Below are positions 21,949 to 32,422 of a stretch of 64,000 nt of DNA, in pieces. The stretch's first letter is position 1, and each line of letters begins with the position of its first letter. A program made the position numbers and the translations under genes. The stretch comes from Capronia americana (lineage: Eukaryota; Ascomycota; Eurotiomycetes; Chaetothyriales; Herpotrichiellaceae): NCBI GenBank assembly GCA_016110215.1, contig JADWQD010000014.1, positions 930,001 to 994,000 of the forward strand, written 5' to 3'. The notes under the pieces are model-generated. The model was not told where the DNA came from. It did not search any database and saw only the letters and a program-made list of their open reading frames with translations.

Positions 21949-23581
21949 ATGTCGCACAGCATCGTGGGTGCGTTGGCCTCGCCATGGGCGCTGCTCCTTG
22001 TTCCCATTCTTTATTTCGTGCTTCCATATCTGCGGAATTGGAGTCTGTTAAAAGTTCCCGGCCCACTGCCGGCCGCGCTTACGAATTTATGGCTGCTCTA
22101 CCAAGCCCGGAGGGGACGACGATACAAGGCAGTTGATGCGCTACACAAGAAGTACGGCAAGGTAGTTCGAATTCAACCCAACCACGTCTCGATAGCAGAC
22201 GACAGCATCATCAACGCAATCTACGGACACGGCAATGGGTTCCTTAAGAGGTGAGCAGCAAAAGCGAATCCACCCCCGTCCGAGAATATCCTCTCACATC
22301 ACGTTTCACGCAAACTAACATCCCCCCAGTGAATACTACGACGCCTTTGTGTCGATCCGCCGCGGCCTGTTCAACACGCGCGACCGCGCTGAACACACGC
22401 GCAAGCGCAAGGTCGTCTCCCACACCTTCAGCGCAAAGTCCATCGGGCAGTTCGAGCAATACATCCACGGCAACCTGGAGCTCTTCGTCCAGAAATGGCG
22501 GGACCTCTCCATCAACCGCAGCAACCCGTCGACCGGCTACGCCAGCATCGACTCGCTCCACTGGTTCAACTACCTCGCCTTCGACATCATCGGCGACCTG
22601 GCCTTCGGGCAACCCTTCGGCATGCTGGAGCGCGAGAAGGACTTCGCCGAGATCCGCAAATCGCCCGACGCGCCGCCCCAAACCGCACCCGCCATCGAAG
22701 TGCTCAACCGCCGGGGCGAAGTCTCGGGCACGCTCGGCTGTCTCCCCGCCCTGAAGCCCTACGCCAAATACCTCCCGGACCCGTTCTTCAGCCAGGGCGT
22801 CGAAGCCGTCGAGAACCTCGCGGGGATCGCGATCGCGCGGGTCAAGCAACGGCTGGAGAACCCCAACACCGACCGCGTCGACCTCCTCGCCCGCCTGATG
22901 GAGGGCAAGGACGCGCAAGGGCAGCGCCTGGGCCGCGAGGAACTCACCGCCGAGGCCCTCACGCAATTGATCGCCGGTAGCGACACGACCAGCAACACGG
23001 CGTGCGCGATCTTGTACTACGTTGTGCGCACGCCGGGCGTGCTGTCCAAGCTGCAGGCGGAGCTCGACGCCGCCATCCCCGCCGGCGTGCCCCAGTACGA
23101 ACAGGTCAGGGATCTGCCCTACGTGGGGTGGGTCATCAGCGAGACGATGCGCATCCACTCGACCAGCTCGCTGGGCCTGCCGCGGCTGACCCCCATGCCC
23201 ACGCCCGAGAACCCGCACCCCAAACCCGTCGAACTGCTCGGGTATACCTTCCCGCCCGGCACCGCGCTGTCCGTCCCCGCGTACACGATCCACCACAGCA
23301 AGGAGATCTGGGGCCCGGACGCGGACGAGTTCGTCCCCGAGCGGTGGAGCGACGAGCGCCTGACGGCCCGGCAGAAGGAGGCCTTCATCCCCTTCTCGAC
23401 GGGCCCGCGGGCCTGCGTGGGCCGCAACGTCGCCGAGATGGAGCTCAAGTGCATGGTCGGCACCGTCTTTCGGAACTTCGAGTTCCGCGACGAGCATGTC
23501 GGCGAGATGGAGACGAGGGAGGGCTTCCTGCGCAAACCCCTGGGGTTCAACGTGGGGATCCGCGTGAGGAGTAATGCCTAG
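21949..23581 (+). CDS. CYP53: cytochrome P450, CYP53 family (benzoate 4-monooxygenase-like)
   Basis: Exons are 21949-22250 and 22330-23581 (79-bp intron), giving 517 aa. Residues 8-28 form the N-terminal membrane anchor, followed by KVPGPLPAA. Splicing creates FLKS-EYYDAFVSIRRGLFNTRDRAEH, a stretch I recognise as typical of CYP53, along with HTFSAKSIGQFEQYIHGNLE. The I-helix is AGSDTTSNTA, ExxR is ETMR, the PERF motif is FVPERW and the heme signature is PFSTGPRACVGRN with Cys463 as iron ligand. CYP53 enzymes para-hydroxylate benzoate in the ER, the entry step to the protocatechuate pathway, and detoxify plant and fungal aromatics. Exon 2 is very GC-rich at third positions, which opens long antisense frames. 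Substrate is inferred from the family. Confidence 0.92.
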
Positions 23582-23829
23582 GGTTCTCCGGTACGGCGGT
23601 ACAACAGGGTTGGGGAGACGAATGACGCAGCCCTGACGGAAAGGGATACGGATGTCTTTTATGATTGACGGATGGGGTTACACGCCCGGCAGTGCGTATT
23701 TTATATATGTTATCTATGTTCGAGGAACGAACGAAATTGACACGATCAATCAAGGATGAGTGAGTGAGTGGACTGGAGGCTGAAAATGCGTCGTCATATT
23801 CTCACGTTACGTTAAGTTGCATTCTCTAC

Positions 23830-23851
23830 GAGAGAGAGAGAGAGAGAGAGG
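23830..23851 (+). repeat. (GA)11 microsatellite
   Basis: A perfect GA dinucleotide run. Confidence 0.95.
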
Positions 23852-23956
23852 CACTACTGTTGAACGTTTGAGTGAGGACTTGGGGTCTTGATCTTGATCT
23901 GGGACATCTGCTCCTGCTCTCCAATCTGGATACCTACCGAGCGGAGGTTCCTGTGG

Positions 23957-24012
23957 TGGGCATTGAATGGTGAGCATTGAGCAGTGAGCATTGAATATTG
24001 AGCATTGAGCAG
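23957..24012 (+). repeat. 14-bp minisatellite, four units
   Basis: Four head-to-tail 14-mers share TGRGCATTGA plus a variable 4-base end (ATGG, GCAG, ATAT, GCAG). A related fragment (GAGTATTGAGCATTGAG) recurs at about 24043-24059. Confidence 0.85.
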
Positions 24013-24141
24013 TGTGCAGGGAAGGAACATCGAATCTGGATCGAGTATTGAGCATTGAGTACTATCAAAAATGTACAATTCCTCCTCTACCCCAATTTCC
24101 GTGATTGAACGCCGCCCTTACTCTTATCTTTCGCGCAGAGT

Positions 24142-24173
24142 GTAATTGTAATTGCAATTGCAATTGCAATTGC
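24142..24173 (+). repeat. (AATTGC)n hexamer repeat
   Basis: About five imperfect hexamers of AATTGC/AATTGT end at the stop codon of the regulator gene. The unit array is internally palindromic (GCAATTGC). Confidence 0.85.
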
Positions 24174-24178
24174 GCCTT

Positions 24179-26668
24179 CTACGGCATGCTCCCGGGCAGA
24201 ACGTAGTCGTTCCTCCCGGCCCCGGTATTGCTGCCGCCGGACAGATACTGCTCGAAGAAGGCGGACATCTCCCTGGCGTTTTCGGCGCCTAGGCCCAGAT
24301 CCCACTCGTCGAGCATGCCGTTCCAGTCTTCCTGCGAGAGCGGGAAGTCCGGGAGGTCGATGTCGATGTCGATGTCGCTGCCCGGGTCGCGCACGTCTGT
24401 CGTGGTCGTGGTCGTGTGGTGATAGTTCTGTTCTTGCGGAGAGGAGGACATCATGGTTGGAGGGACGATGACCGAGGGTGGCGGCGCTGGTTGCTGTGGT
24501 TGGCGGCGGCGGTGGCTGCTCTCGCTCTCATTCTCGCTCTCGGTGGTGGGACGGTTCAGGTAGATCTTTGCGATCTGGTAGAAGATGCGGCACGCGCGGT
24601 ACAGCTTGCTCACGCTGGCGGACAGCTGGGCGGCGCTGTGCAGAGTGTGGACGCACTGCTCGAGCAAGTGCAGGTCCTCGACGTTGCGGTCCGCGATGAC
24701 GGTCCCGACCAGCACGATGTAGGGGATGAAGGGACACCAGAGCAGCGTCCAGTGGATGAACATGCGCCACTCATCCTTGGAGCGCGTGTGCAGGATGGAC
24801 CACGCCTTGTTGTGCGTCGTGAGCGCTTTGCGGGCCGTCTCGATGGCCTCGTCGCAGAATTTGAGCGGGTGGACCGGAGCGGGTGCGTCGGGAGGAATCA
24901 TCCGGTACACGAGACACAGGGTCGAATACTGCACGATCTCGACCGACAGGAGGCCTTCCTTGAGGTAGTCGCCGAACGGCTCGTCGCCCAGCTGGCTGTC
25001 GTCGAACATGAAGCTCCGCTGCACCTTTTGGAGCCGCGCGGCCAACTTGCGCGCGAGCTCCGCCTTGACTTCCACGGACGCCTTCTGCGCCCGCGCACTG
25101 TACAGTTGGTCGTAGATGTCGCCTTGGGCCTTGGCGAAGTCGAACCAGCTGTTGAACATGGAGCCCCAGACGCCGTGGACCTCCTCGGGAAACCGGGGTC
25201 GGTCGGTGAGGATGTCATAGTCTGGGATCGAGGAGGAGCGGCCGAGATTGAGCGCCATGCCGCGTTCCACGCAGTACAAGAACCAAAAGAGCCGCCGTTT
25301 CGGGGTCGCTTCGGGCGCGACCGAGTAGGATGGCAGACGATGGTAGCCGGCATCCTGCGCCATCCTCACAGCAGAGGTGATGAGCGTCCAGGCGAGCGAA
25401 GCCTGTGATAATTCCATCGCCAAGGTGGACTGGACATGGAACATCGTTAACAAATGTGGTACTACTACGAAGGCAGCGGGCAGAGTACAGTAATTACATA
25501 CCCCGTGCATCAAGGCTTCGATGTTTTCATATGTGGGCTGCATGTATAGTCTCAGGTTCCGGACGGCGATCTCGGCATTCTTCAAACAGTTGGCCACGGT
25601 TCGGTCCCGGTCAGCGACCGACAGGTCCAGGTCTCGAAGTTCGGACTGGGACAGATCTCTGAACAGGTTCAAGAGGCACACGTGGACGGTAATGAACGTG
25701 GCGATGGTAAACTCCTCCGCCGGGAAGTAGACCTTCTGACATAACGAGGTGAGATAGGGCAGCGTCAGATTGGGGACGTCGTTCAGATATTTCAGAGGGT
25801 GTGCTGCGAACGTGTCAGTTGGGGGCGAGCGGTAAGGGAAGGGTGGCTGTCGCTTACTCTTCGCATATCTCAAGAGGCTGAGGACTGTCGACATGGGCGG
25901 CAACGTCAAGTCTCTCAGCTCGGGATAGTCGACGACGTCTCTCAGGGTGTTCTGGAACGGCGCTGAAGCATCGAAGGACGCGGGCTTTTCATTCAGGAAG
26001 CTCCTCAGTGTCGCCACCACGGCCGCGACGTCTCCAATCGAGTCCGCATCTGGCGAAGACTTCAACCCCGTCTCGATGACTTGGGTGATGTTCTTCGAAT
26101 GGGCAGTGAAGGACGAGTCGCCCTCGTAGTCCAGGTCTCTCCAAACCAGCTGGCTGTCGCGAGGGGTGGAGAGCGTCGGGCCTCCAGAAGAAGCTGCTGG
26201 AGATGCGTTCGAGCTGTGGCCGGTTTGGTTGTTGACCAAGTTCTCCAGCATTCGTTCGAGGCTGGCGAGCCTGCCGTTCACATCCTCTATCTGTCGGTCG
26301 CTTGAGACCAGCACTTAGAGCGGGAACCATAGAGGAATGGCGTCGTCCTTGTCTACTCACTATCTTCCGGAGACAGATATGCGCTGCCTCCGTTCCGCAA
26401 CCCTCGTCGCGGTCCGACATTGCAGGCGCGACGTCTGGCAATGCGAACACGGAGTCTTCCTGTCGCACTTTACCTGCAGGGGCATGTTGTCAATCTCGGC
26501 CGCTTGCGAGGGAACGGTTGTCCGGCATACGTACCTTGCGCAGTCTGCAGTTGTCACACTACTGAAGGTCAGTGACTTGACCACCAAGGCAGCCGGAGGG
26601 CGGAGCTTCACTGCAGGGCCCCTTAGGGAGCTTGCTTCAACTTCTGATTGGGACGGCGGCTGCGACAT
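24179..26668 (-). CDS. Zn2Cys6 fungal transcription factor
   Basis: Six exons (26612-26668, 26535-26558, 26361-26473, 25858-26300, 25502-25803, 24179-25429) give 729 aa. Exon 2 is a 24-bp microexon encoding CDNCRLRK. The spliced DNA-binding domain has the canonical spacing C20-x2-C23-x6-C30-x5-C36-x2-C39-x6-C46, followed by a basic linker and a dimerisation coiled coil (QIEDVNGRLASLERMLENLV). The middle region (about residues 170-450) is the fungal_trans domain, including LAMELSQASLAWTLITSAVRMAQDAGYHR and RRLFWFLYCVERGMALNLGR. The acidic C-terminus has an Asp-Ile repeat (about residues 650-660). The 54-bp and 72-bp introns keep the frame and would be missed by a simple ORF reading; removing them restores conserved sequence. 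It is divergent from the ABC transporter gene, a common local-regulator arrangement. Confidence 0.88.
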
Positions 26669-27243
26669 TGCTTCTGTTCTACGAAACCGCTCTTTCCAAA
26701 AAGCCACATACCGCTCAGACGCTGAGCATTGAGGAGGGATGGAGCACAGGAGGGAACTGGGAAAGTCGCCGTGGCCGGCCGGATTCTCGGGCCCGGATGC
26801 CCGTCGCCTGGAGTCGCGTTTGCCCCGACAAAGAAGATCTTGACGTCTTCCTTCTTCTCCCGCCGTATTCTTGTCCTATCAGAGAAGCTGTATTTCCCGG
26901 CTCGCACTGTCCGAGATGCCCACCGATCCTTGGCCGCTCAACTTCTGGCGTTGCGCGCGCCATCCTCGTGGAGTCGACTGCTTCGCTCAAGCATTTGCGC
27001 CAGGCAGCCGTGGGTTGGCATGGCTCGGCCTGGGCGACCAGCAGAATGGAAGTCTCGGTGAAGTAGTATCCAGTCCAGGGGGACAATATTAGAGCTGCCC
27101 GTTGTCTCCTCTACGAAGTTTCCGCTCGTGTTTCTATCTTCTGGCATTGGAACTGCGTCCGTTCGATAGACGGGTTACACTCATCCCTGGCAGAGCTCTG
27201 ATACCCTCTAATCTTGCGCTTCCTGGGCTTCCCAACAGCGCGT
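26669..27243. other. divergent promoter region, Zn2Cys6 regulator / ABC transporter (575 bp)
   Basis: No gene is visible. It has several CGG/CCG triplets (for example GGCCGGCCGG at about 26773-26782 and GGGCCCGG at about 26789-26796), which are candidate Zn2Cys6 half-sites. None is distinctive enough to call an operator. Confidence 0.4.
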
Positions 27244-30200
27244 ATGGCAACAGACACAGAAAAGCCAATGTCAAGCCAAGATGGGTCTGAGCAACCCGGC
27301 CACAAGACGAAACAGAAGAAGGACGAGGGCAGCATCAAGGACTACTTCCGCGTCTTCCACTACGCCGACAAGTACGACTGGGCGCTGAACGCCGTAGCAT
27401 GTTCTGCCGCAATTGCTTCTGGCGCCGCTCTCCCCTTGATGTCCTTGGTCTTTGGCACGTTCACCACCAAGTTCAACAATTTTGCTACAGGCACCTCGAC
27501 TCCCGCGCAGTTCAGAGACGATGTCGACCACTTTGTGCTATGGTTCATCTACCTCTTCATTGGCAGGTTCTTTGCCACCTACATCGCCACGGCGGCCGTC
27601 AGCATCGCAGCAACGAGGACGACTCGCACTTTGCGGAAAGCTTTTCTCGAAGCAACTCTGCGGCAAGAAATCTGGCATTTCGATAGCAAAAGCAACGGCG
27701 CCACAGCCACCCAAGTCACCACGAACGGGAACAAGATTCAATCAGGCATCGCCGAGAAGCTCGTCTTTGTCATCCAGGGTCTTTCCACCTTTGTCACTTC
27801 CTTCATCGTGGCCCTGGCTGCGCAATGGAAGCTGGGTCTGATCACCATGACCGTTATCCCCGCCATATTCCTTATTACTGGGGTCTGCATTGCGATCGAT
27901 GCAGCCCAGGAAGCCAGGATCCTGCGCATCTACTCCCGAGCCGCGGTGCTTGCTGAAGAGGCGCTGTCCTCGATCCGGACAGTCCACGCATTCTATGCCC
28001 AGAAGAAGATGGTCCAGGGGTATGACAAATTCCTGGCAGAGGCGCACCGAGAAGGGAACAAAAAGTCCCCCAACTGGGGTGTGCTTTTCTCCACTCAGTT
28101 CTTCTGTGTTTATTCCGCAACCGCCCTGTCATTCTGGCAGGGGTTCCGGATGTATCAAAATGGTGAGGTTGATAGCGTGGGCACAGTCTTCACCGTCGTG
28201 CTCTCAGTAACTATTGCCGCAACCTCCATCTCGAGCGTTGCGCCACAAATCGAGGCCATCACCAACGCCTCATCTGCCGCCTCTGAACTGTTCAGCGTCG
28301 TCGACAAACCGTCGCTTTTGGATCCTCTCGACCCGTCTGGCGCCTCACCTTCATCGTGTGATGGACACATCGAGATCAAAGACCTGGAATTCGCGTATCC
28401 GTCACGGCCAACCGCGCAGGTTCTGCATGGGTTCAACATCACCATCCCTGCTGGTAAAACTACCGCTTTGGTGGGCGCCTCGGGCTCAGGGAAGAGTACG
28501 CTTGTTGGCCTACTGGAAAGATGGTATCTGCCGGCTTCCGGCCGGATTGTCCTCGATGGCCGAAATGTTGAGGAATACAATGTCAAGTGGCTGAGGAGTC
28601 AGATCCGCCTTGTCCAACAGGAGCCCATACTGTTTCATGGGACGGTGTTCCAGAACGTCGCCAAAGGCTTTGTTGATGTCCAGCGGCAGCTCCCTCACGA
28701 GAAACAGATGGAGTTGGTTCGGGAAGCATGCAAGGCCAGTAACGCTGACAGCTTCATCAACGAGTTGCCCCAGGGCTACGACACCGAAGTGGGCGAACGC
28801 GCCGGAACTCTGAGCGGAGGCCAACGCCAACGGATTGCCATCGCCCGCAGCATCATTTCCAATCCGAAGATCTTACTTCTTGACGAAGCTACCAGCGCGC
28901 TCGATCCCAAGGCAGAGAAAGTCGTCCAGGATGCTCTGAGTCGGGTGTCGAAAAATAGGACAACCCTGGTCATCGCACACAAGCTGGCAACGGTAAAGGC
29001 CGCCGACAGCATCGCGGTCATGTCTTCCGGGAGGATCGTCGAGCAAGGTACACACCAAGAACTGATCGACTTGGATGGCCGCTACGCGGCTCTAGTCCGA
29101 GCCCAGGACCTTGGGACAGCCGCTGGTGAACCGCCTGCGATGCTCCCCACCAGCGAAAAGCAGACCCTCGAGAAATCCCTCGACCGACAAGCTCTGCACA
29201 GGATCGCCACTACTGCCACCTCTGTCGGCGACGAGGACACAGAGAAGCAGCAGAAACCTGTAGGCACCCTTGGGTACTCTCTCCTCAGATGCATTCTCAT
29301 TATGTTCTACGAGCAAAAGTCCCTGTATTGGTGCTTCTTCCTGCAGAGCATTGCGTGCGTCGTCGGCGGAGGAACATTCCCAGCCCAGGCCGTCCTCTTC
29401 TCCAAGGCGCTGACTGTCTTCCAACTGACGGGCCCGCATGCTCGTGAACGAGCGGACTTTTATGCGTTGATGTTCTTCGTCCTCGCACTGGCAAACCTGG
29501 CCGCGTATTTCACCATTGGGTGGATTTGCAATATCATCTCCCAGACGGTCACTCACCGGGTGCGTTCGGAAATGTTCGAACGAGTCCTCGACCAAGACAT
29601 CGAGTTCTTCGACGTGCCCGAAAACACGTCCGGCGCCTTGACCTCCAGGCTCTCAACACTGCCGACTCAACTACAGGAGTTGATTTCATCCAACGTCCCC
29701 CTCATCTTGATTGTCTTGATCAATGTAATATCAAGCAGTGCGCTTGCACTGGCCTATGGGTGGAAGTTGGGGCTGGTCGTCGTCTTCGGGGCACTGCCTC
29801 CCCTGGTCCTGGCAGGCTACATCCGCATCCGGTTGGAAATGCAACTCGATCGTCAGGTTGGCGATCGGTTCGCTGAGAGTGCTGGACTGGCCAACGAGGC
29901 CGTGTCCGCGATTCGAACGGTGGCATCGTTGACTCTGGAGGCTCACGTCCTCGAAGAATACTCAAACATGCTCAGCAACATCGTGCAGAGGTCCACCCGG
30001 GCGCTGATATGGACCATGTTTTTCTTCGCGCTGTCCCAGTCCATCGAGTTTCTGGCCATGGCGCTCGGGTTCTGGTATGGCAGTCGACTGCTCGCGTCGG
30101 GAGAGTACACCACCGCGCAGTTCTACACGATCTTCATCGGCGTTCTGTTCGCCGGCCAGGCTGCAGGCCAGTTCTTCGGGTACACGACGTCCATCACCAA

Positions 30201-31044
30201 GGCGCAGGGCGCGGCAAACTACATTCTGTGGCTGAGAACGCTGAAGCCGACCATCACCCAGACAGACGACAACAAGGACAACGGCCCCGCGGCCGACGGT
30301 CCCGTCGATCTCGAGGACGTGGAGTTCCGGTACCGTCAGCGACAAACGTCGCGCGTCATCCGAGGCATCACAATGAGCATCGAGACCGGACAGTTTGCAG
30401 CCCTTGTCGGCGCGTCAGGCTGTGGCAAGTCGACGCTCGTCGCGTTGCTCGAACGCTTCTACGACCCGACGAGCGGGCGCATCTGCCTCTCCCACGAGGA
30501 CATCGCGACCCTGTCGCCCCGACTGTACCGTCGCCACATGTCCCTCGTGCAGCAGGAACCGACGCTGTATTCGGGATCGGTGCGCGAGAACGTCTCGCTC
30601 GGCCTGGACGTCGACCCATCGGACGAGCAAGTCCGCGAAGCGTGCCGACAGGCCAACGCCCTGGATTTCGTGGCCTCTCTCCCGGAAGGATTCGACACCG
30701 CGTGTGGCTCGCGCGGGATGCAGTTCTCGGGCGGGCAGCGACAGCGCATCGCCATCGCCCGAGCCCTGATCCGAGACCCCAAGCTCCTCCTGCTCGACGA
30801 GGCCACGTCCGCGCTGGACACGCAGTCCGAGCGGCTGGTGCAGACGGCCCTGGACCAGGCGGCCGCGAGCCGTACCACCATCGCCGTGGCGCATCGCCTG
30901 TCGACCATCCGGCACGCGGACGTCATCTTCGTGATTGCCAACGGCCGCATCGTCGAGCGTGGCACCCACGCCGAGCTGCAGCGCCGCAAGGGCATCTACT
31001 ACGAGATGTGTCTGGCGCAGTCGTTGGACAGAGACAGAGCATAG
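27244..31044 (+). CDS. ABCB-type full-length multidrug ABC exporter
   Basis: Single exon, 1266 aa from ATG 27244 (an in-frame ATG at 27214 would add 10 residues). The order is TMD1-NBD1-TMD2-NBD2, as in P-glycoprotein/Ste6-type pumps, with about twelve transmembrane helices. NBD1 has Walker A GASGSGKST, Q-loop QQEP, signature LSGGQRQRIAIARS, Walker B ILLLDEATSALD and H-loop IAHK. NBD2 has GASGCGKST, QQEP, FSGGQRQRIAIARA, LLLLDEATSALD and VAHR. Both sites keep their catalytic residues, so both should hydrolyse ATP. The protein probably exports lipophilic compounds across the plasma membrane. The divergent Zn2Cys6 gene is a likely regulator. Substrate is unknown; nearby aromatic-acid enzymes suggest, but do not show, a role in toxicant efflux. 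Confidence 0.94.
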   Translation: MATDTEKPMSSQDGSEQPGHKTKQKKDEGSIKDYFRVFHYADKYDWALNAVACSAAIASGAALPLMSLVFGTFTTKFNNFATGTSTPAQFRDDVDHFVLWFIYLFIGRFFATYIATAAVSIAATRTTRTLRKAFLEATLRQEIWHFDSKSNGATATQVTTNGNKIQSGIAEKLVFVIQGLSTFVTSFIVALAAQWKLGLITMTVIPAIFLITGVCIAIDAAQEARILRIYSRAAVLAEEALSSIRTVHAFYAQKKMVQGYDKFLAEAHREGNKKSPNWGVLFSTQFFCVYSATALSFWQGFRMYQNGEVDSVGTVFTVVLSVTIAATSISSVAPQIEAITNASSAASELFSVVDKPSLLDPLDPSGASPSSCDGHIEIKDLEFAYPSRPTAQVLHGFNITIPAGKTTALVGASGSGKSTLVGLLERWYLPASGRIVLDGRNVEEYNVKWLRSQIRLVQQEPILFHGTVFQNVAKGFVDVQRQLPHEKQMELVREACKASNADSFINELPQGYDTEVGERAGTLSGGQRQRIAIARSIISNPKILLLDEATSALDPKAEKVVQDALSRVSKNRTTLVIAHKLATVKAADSIAVMSSGRIVEQGTHQELIDLDGRYAALVRAQDLGTAAGEPPAMLPTSEKQTLEKSLDRQALHRIATTATSVGDEDTEKQQKPVGTLGYSLLRCILIMFYEQKSLYWCFFLQSIACVVGGGTFPAQAVLFSKALTVFQLTGPHARERADFYALMFFVLALANLAAYFTIGWICNIISQTVTHRVRSEMFERVLDQDIEFFDVPENTSGALTSRLSTLPTQLQELISSNVPLILIVLINVISSSALALAYGWKLGLVVVFGALPPLVLAGYIRIRLEMQLDRQVGDRFAESAGLANEAVSAIRTVASLTLEAHVLEEYSNMLSNIVQRSTRALIWTMFFFALSQSIEFLAMALGFWYGSRLLASGEYTTAQFYTIFIGVLFAGQAAGQFFGYTTSITKAQGAANYILWLRTLKPTITQTDDNKDNGPAADGPVDLEDVEFRYRQRQTSRVIRGITMSIETGQFAALVGASGCGKSTLVALLERFYDPTSGRICLSHEDIATLSPRLYRRHMSLVQQEPTLYSGSVRENVSLGLDVDPSDEQVREACRQANALDFVASLPEGFDTACGSRGMQFSGGQRQRIAIARALIRDPKLLLLDEATSALDTQSERLVQTALDQAAASRTTIAVAHRLSTIRHADVIFVIANGRIVERGTHAELQRRKGIYYEMCLAQSLDRDRA

Positions 31045-32422
31045 CCTTCTTTCTTCTCCTGTTAACTAGAGTGCACTGTTCCATTCATGCATGCCCTGTG
31101 GCCTCTGGCGGTTGGAGGGCAAGCAAGGATGCTGCATACAACATATTGCAAATTGCAAATTGCGCAATGGCACTCTCCTCGATCGTACTTGGTCAATATG
31201 TACGTACTCTTCTTTCCCACTCCAGGACAGACGGAAGGGAAGGGAAAGAAAACGTACATCATATGTATTATTATTACAAATCTGAACACCATCATCTCAT
31301 CGATCCATCCATATATCTATCTATCTATCTACCCACCACTGGTTCCACACCGCAGTGAACTCATACTGCCAGTTGCGCATTGGCCCGTTGCTCGTTGCCC
31401 AAGCCATCCATACCTTCTCCACCTGCATGTATGTATGTACACTTCGAAGCCAGATCAGTCGTCCGTCTTCCGTGTCTAAAGCAATGTAAAAGCTCACGCA
31501 GTCGTTTAGTCAGTACTGTAGTTACGTACAGTATTAGTCGGCGTGTCTGCACAATATTCGAGCAGATATCTACTCGTGCTCGTACTCGTACTCGTGCGCC
31601 TTCGTATAGTGAGCGAGTAAGCGATTGAGTGAGTGATATTGTCCAGCGAGGTCAGTTCAGGACAGAGCTCTCAGCTCTCAGCTCTCTCATTGAGTACATA
31701 CATACCTTAGCGATGAAACGAGACGTGTTCTGTACACCACGCGCGCTATGCCATTGTGCGGCACGCACCTACACGCAGCAATACATCTACAGTATCTATC
31801 CGTGCAAGCATTTATAGGCATAGGACTTTAAAGTGTCTTTAGGGAACTAGATTTGTAGGCCTTGATTAAGCGTGATCTGGAGTCTGGATTACAGTTCTCC
31901 GTACACGACTGAGGAAGTTTCGCTTGAACGCTACAGCCCATGTGCCTCACTCCTTCCGCCTCCCTGCCTGTCTCCTTGTCTCCCGAAGTTTGAGTACAGT
32001 ACTCCGTACTCCGTACCATACCCAGAGTTCCCACTGTTCATTGCCCCCTGCCCGTGCCCCTGCCATTGCCCACTGCAGAATGCGGGATACTTAATGCACG
32101 GATCATTCTTTCGTAGATTATATAGATCGTTGGCGGTTTCCGTCTCCTTCGTTCTTTCGTTCGTCCCTTTATACACGGCACGCTGTCCCTTTGCAGGGTA
32201 ATACTACCATCCAACGAATTGACCCCTTGGCAATGGCTATCCAAAACACCACCGGGGCACTCGTTTTCCGGTGACTGACAGACCGACAGTGTAGGCGATG
32301 TGATGCGATGCGACCAGGCAGAGGGGGAGATGATACCGATATCCAAAACACCGCTCCCTCCTCTCCGCGCTCTCATTCGAGTACTGCATTGTGTTGGTCG
32401 GGACACACAACATGCAGCGCTT
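31045..32422. other. convergent intergenic region (1378 bp)
   Basis: No gene is supported. It is rich in simple sequence: TTGCAAA copies (31144-31162), a CTAT run (31313-31332), CTCGTA/CTCGTG repeats (about 31576-31600) and CTCAGCT repeats (about 31668-31688). Confidence 0.5.
31313..31332 (+). repeat. (CTAT)n microsatellite
   Basis: About four to five tandem CTAT units in non-coding DNA. Confidence 0.85.

Larger units (their letters stand above)
23582..24178. other. convergent 3' region with clustered simple repeats (597 bp)
   Basis: Non-coding spacer between the P450 and the Zn2Cys6 gene. It has three different short tandem repeats, listed separately. Confidence 0.6.

Noticed and set aside
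22244..23497. 417-codon minus-strand open frame across the P450 gene
   Set aside because: Exact antisense of a well-supported CYP53 exon. It arises from extreme G/C third-position use and has no family signature.
23957..24012. CRISPR-like array
   Set aside because: Contiguous 14-mers without spacers in eukaryotic DNA; it is a minisatellite.
24416..25408. 330-codon plus-strand frame
   Set aside because: Antisense to the conserved C-terminal half of the Zn2Cys6 factor; no recognisable protein.
30009..31358. 449-codon plus-strand frame overlapping the ABC gene
   Set aside because: Alternative frame of NBD2, Arg/His/Pro-rich, without conservation.
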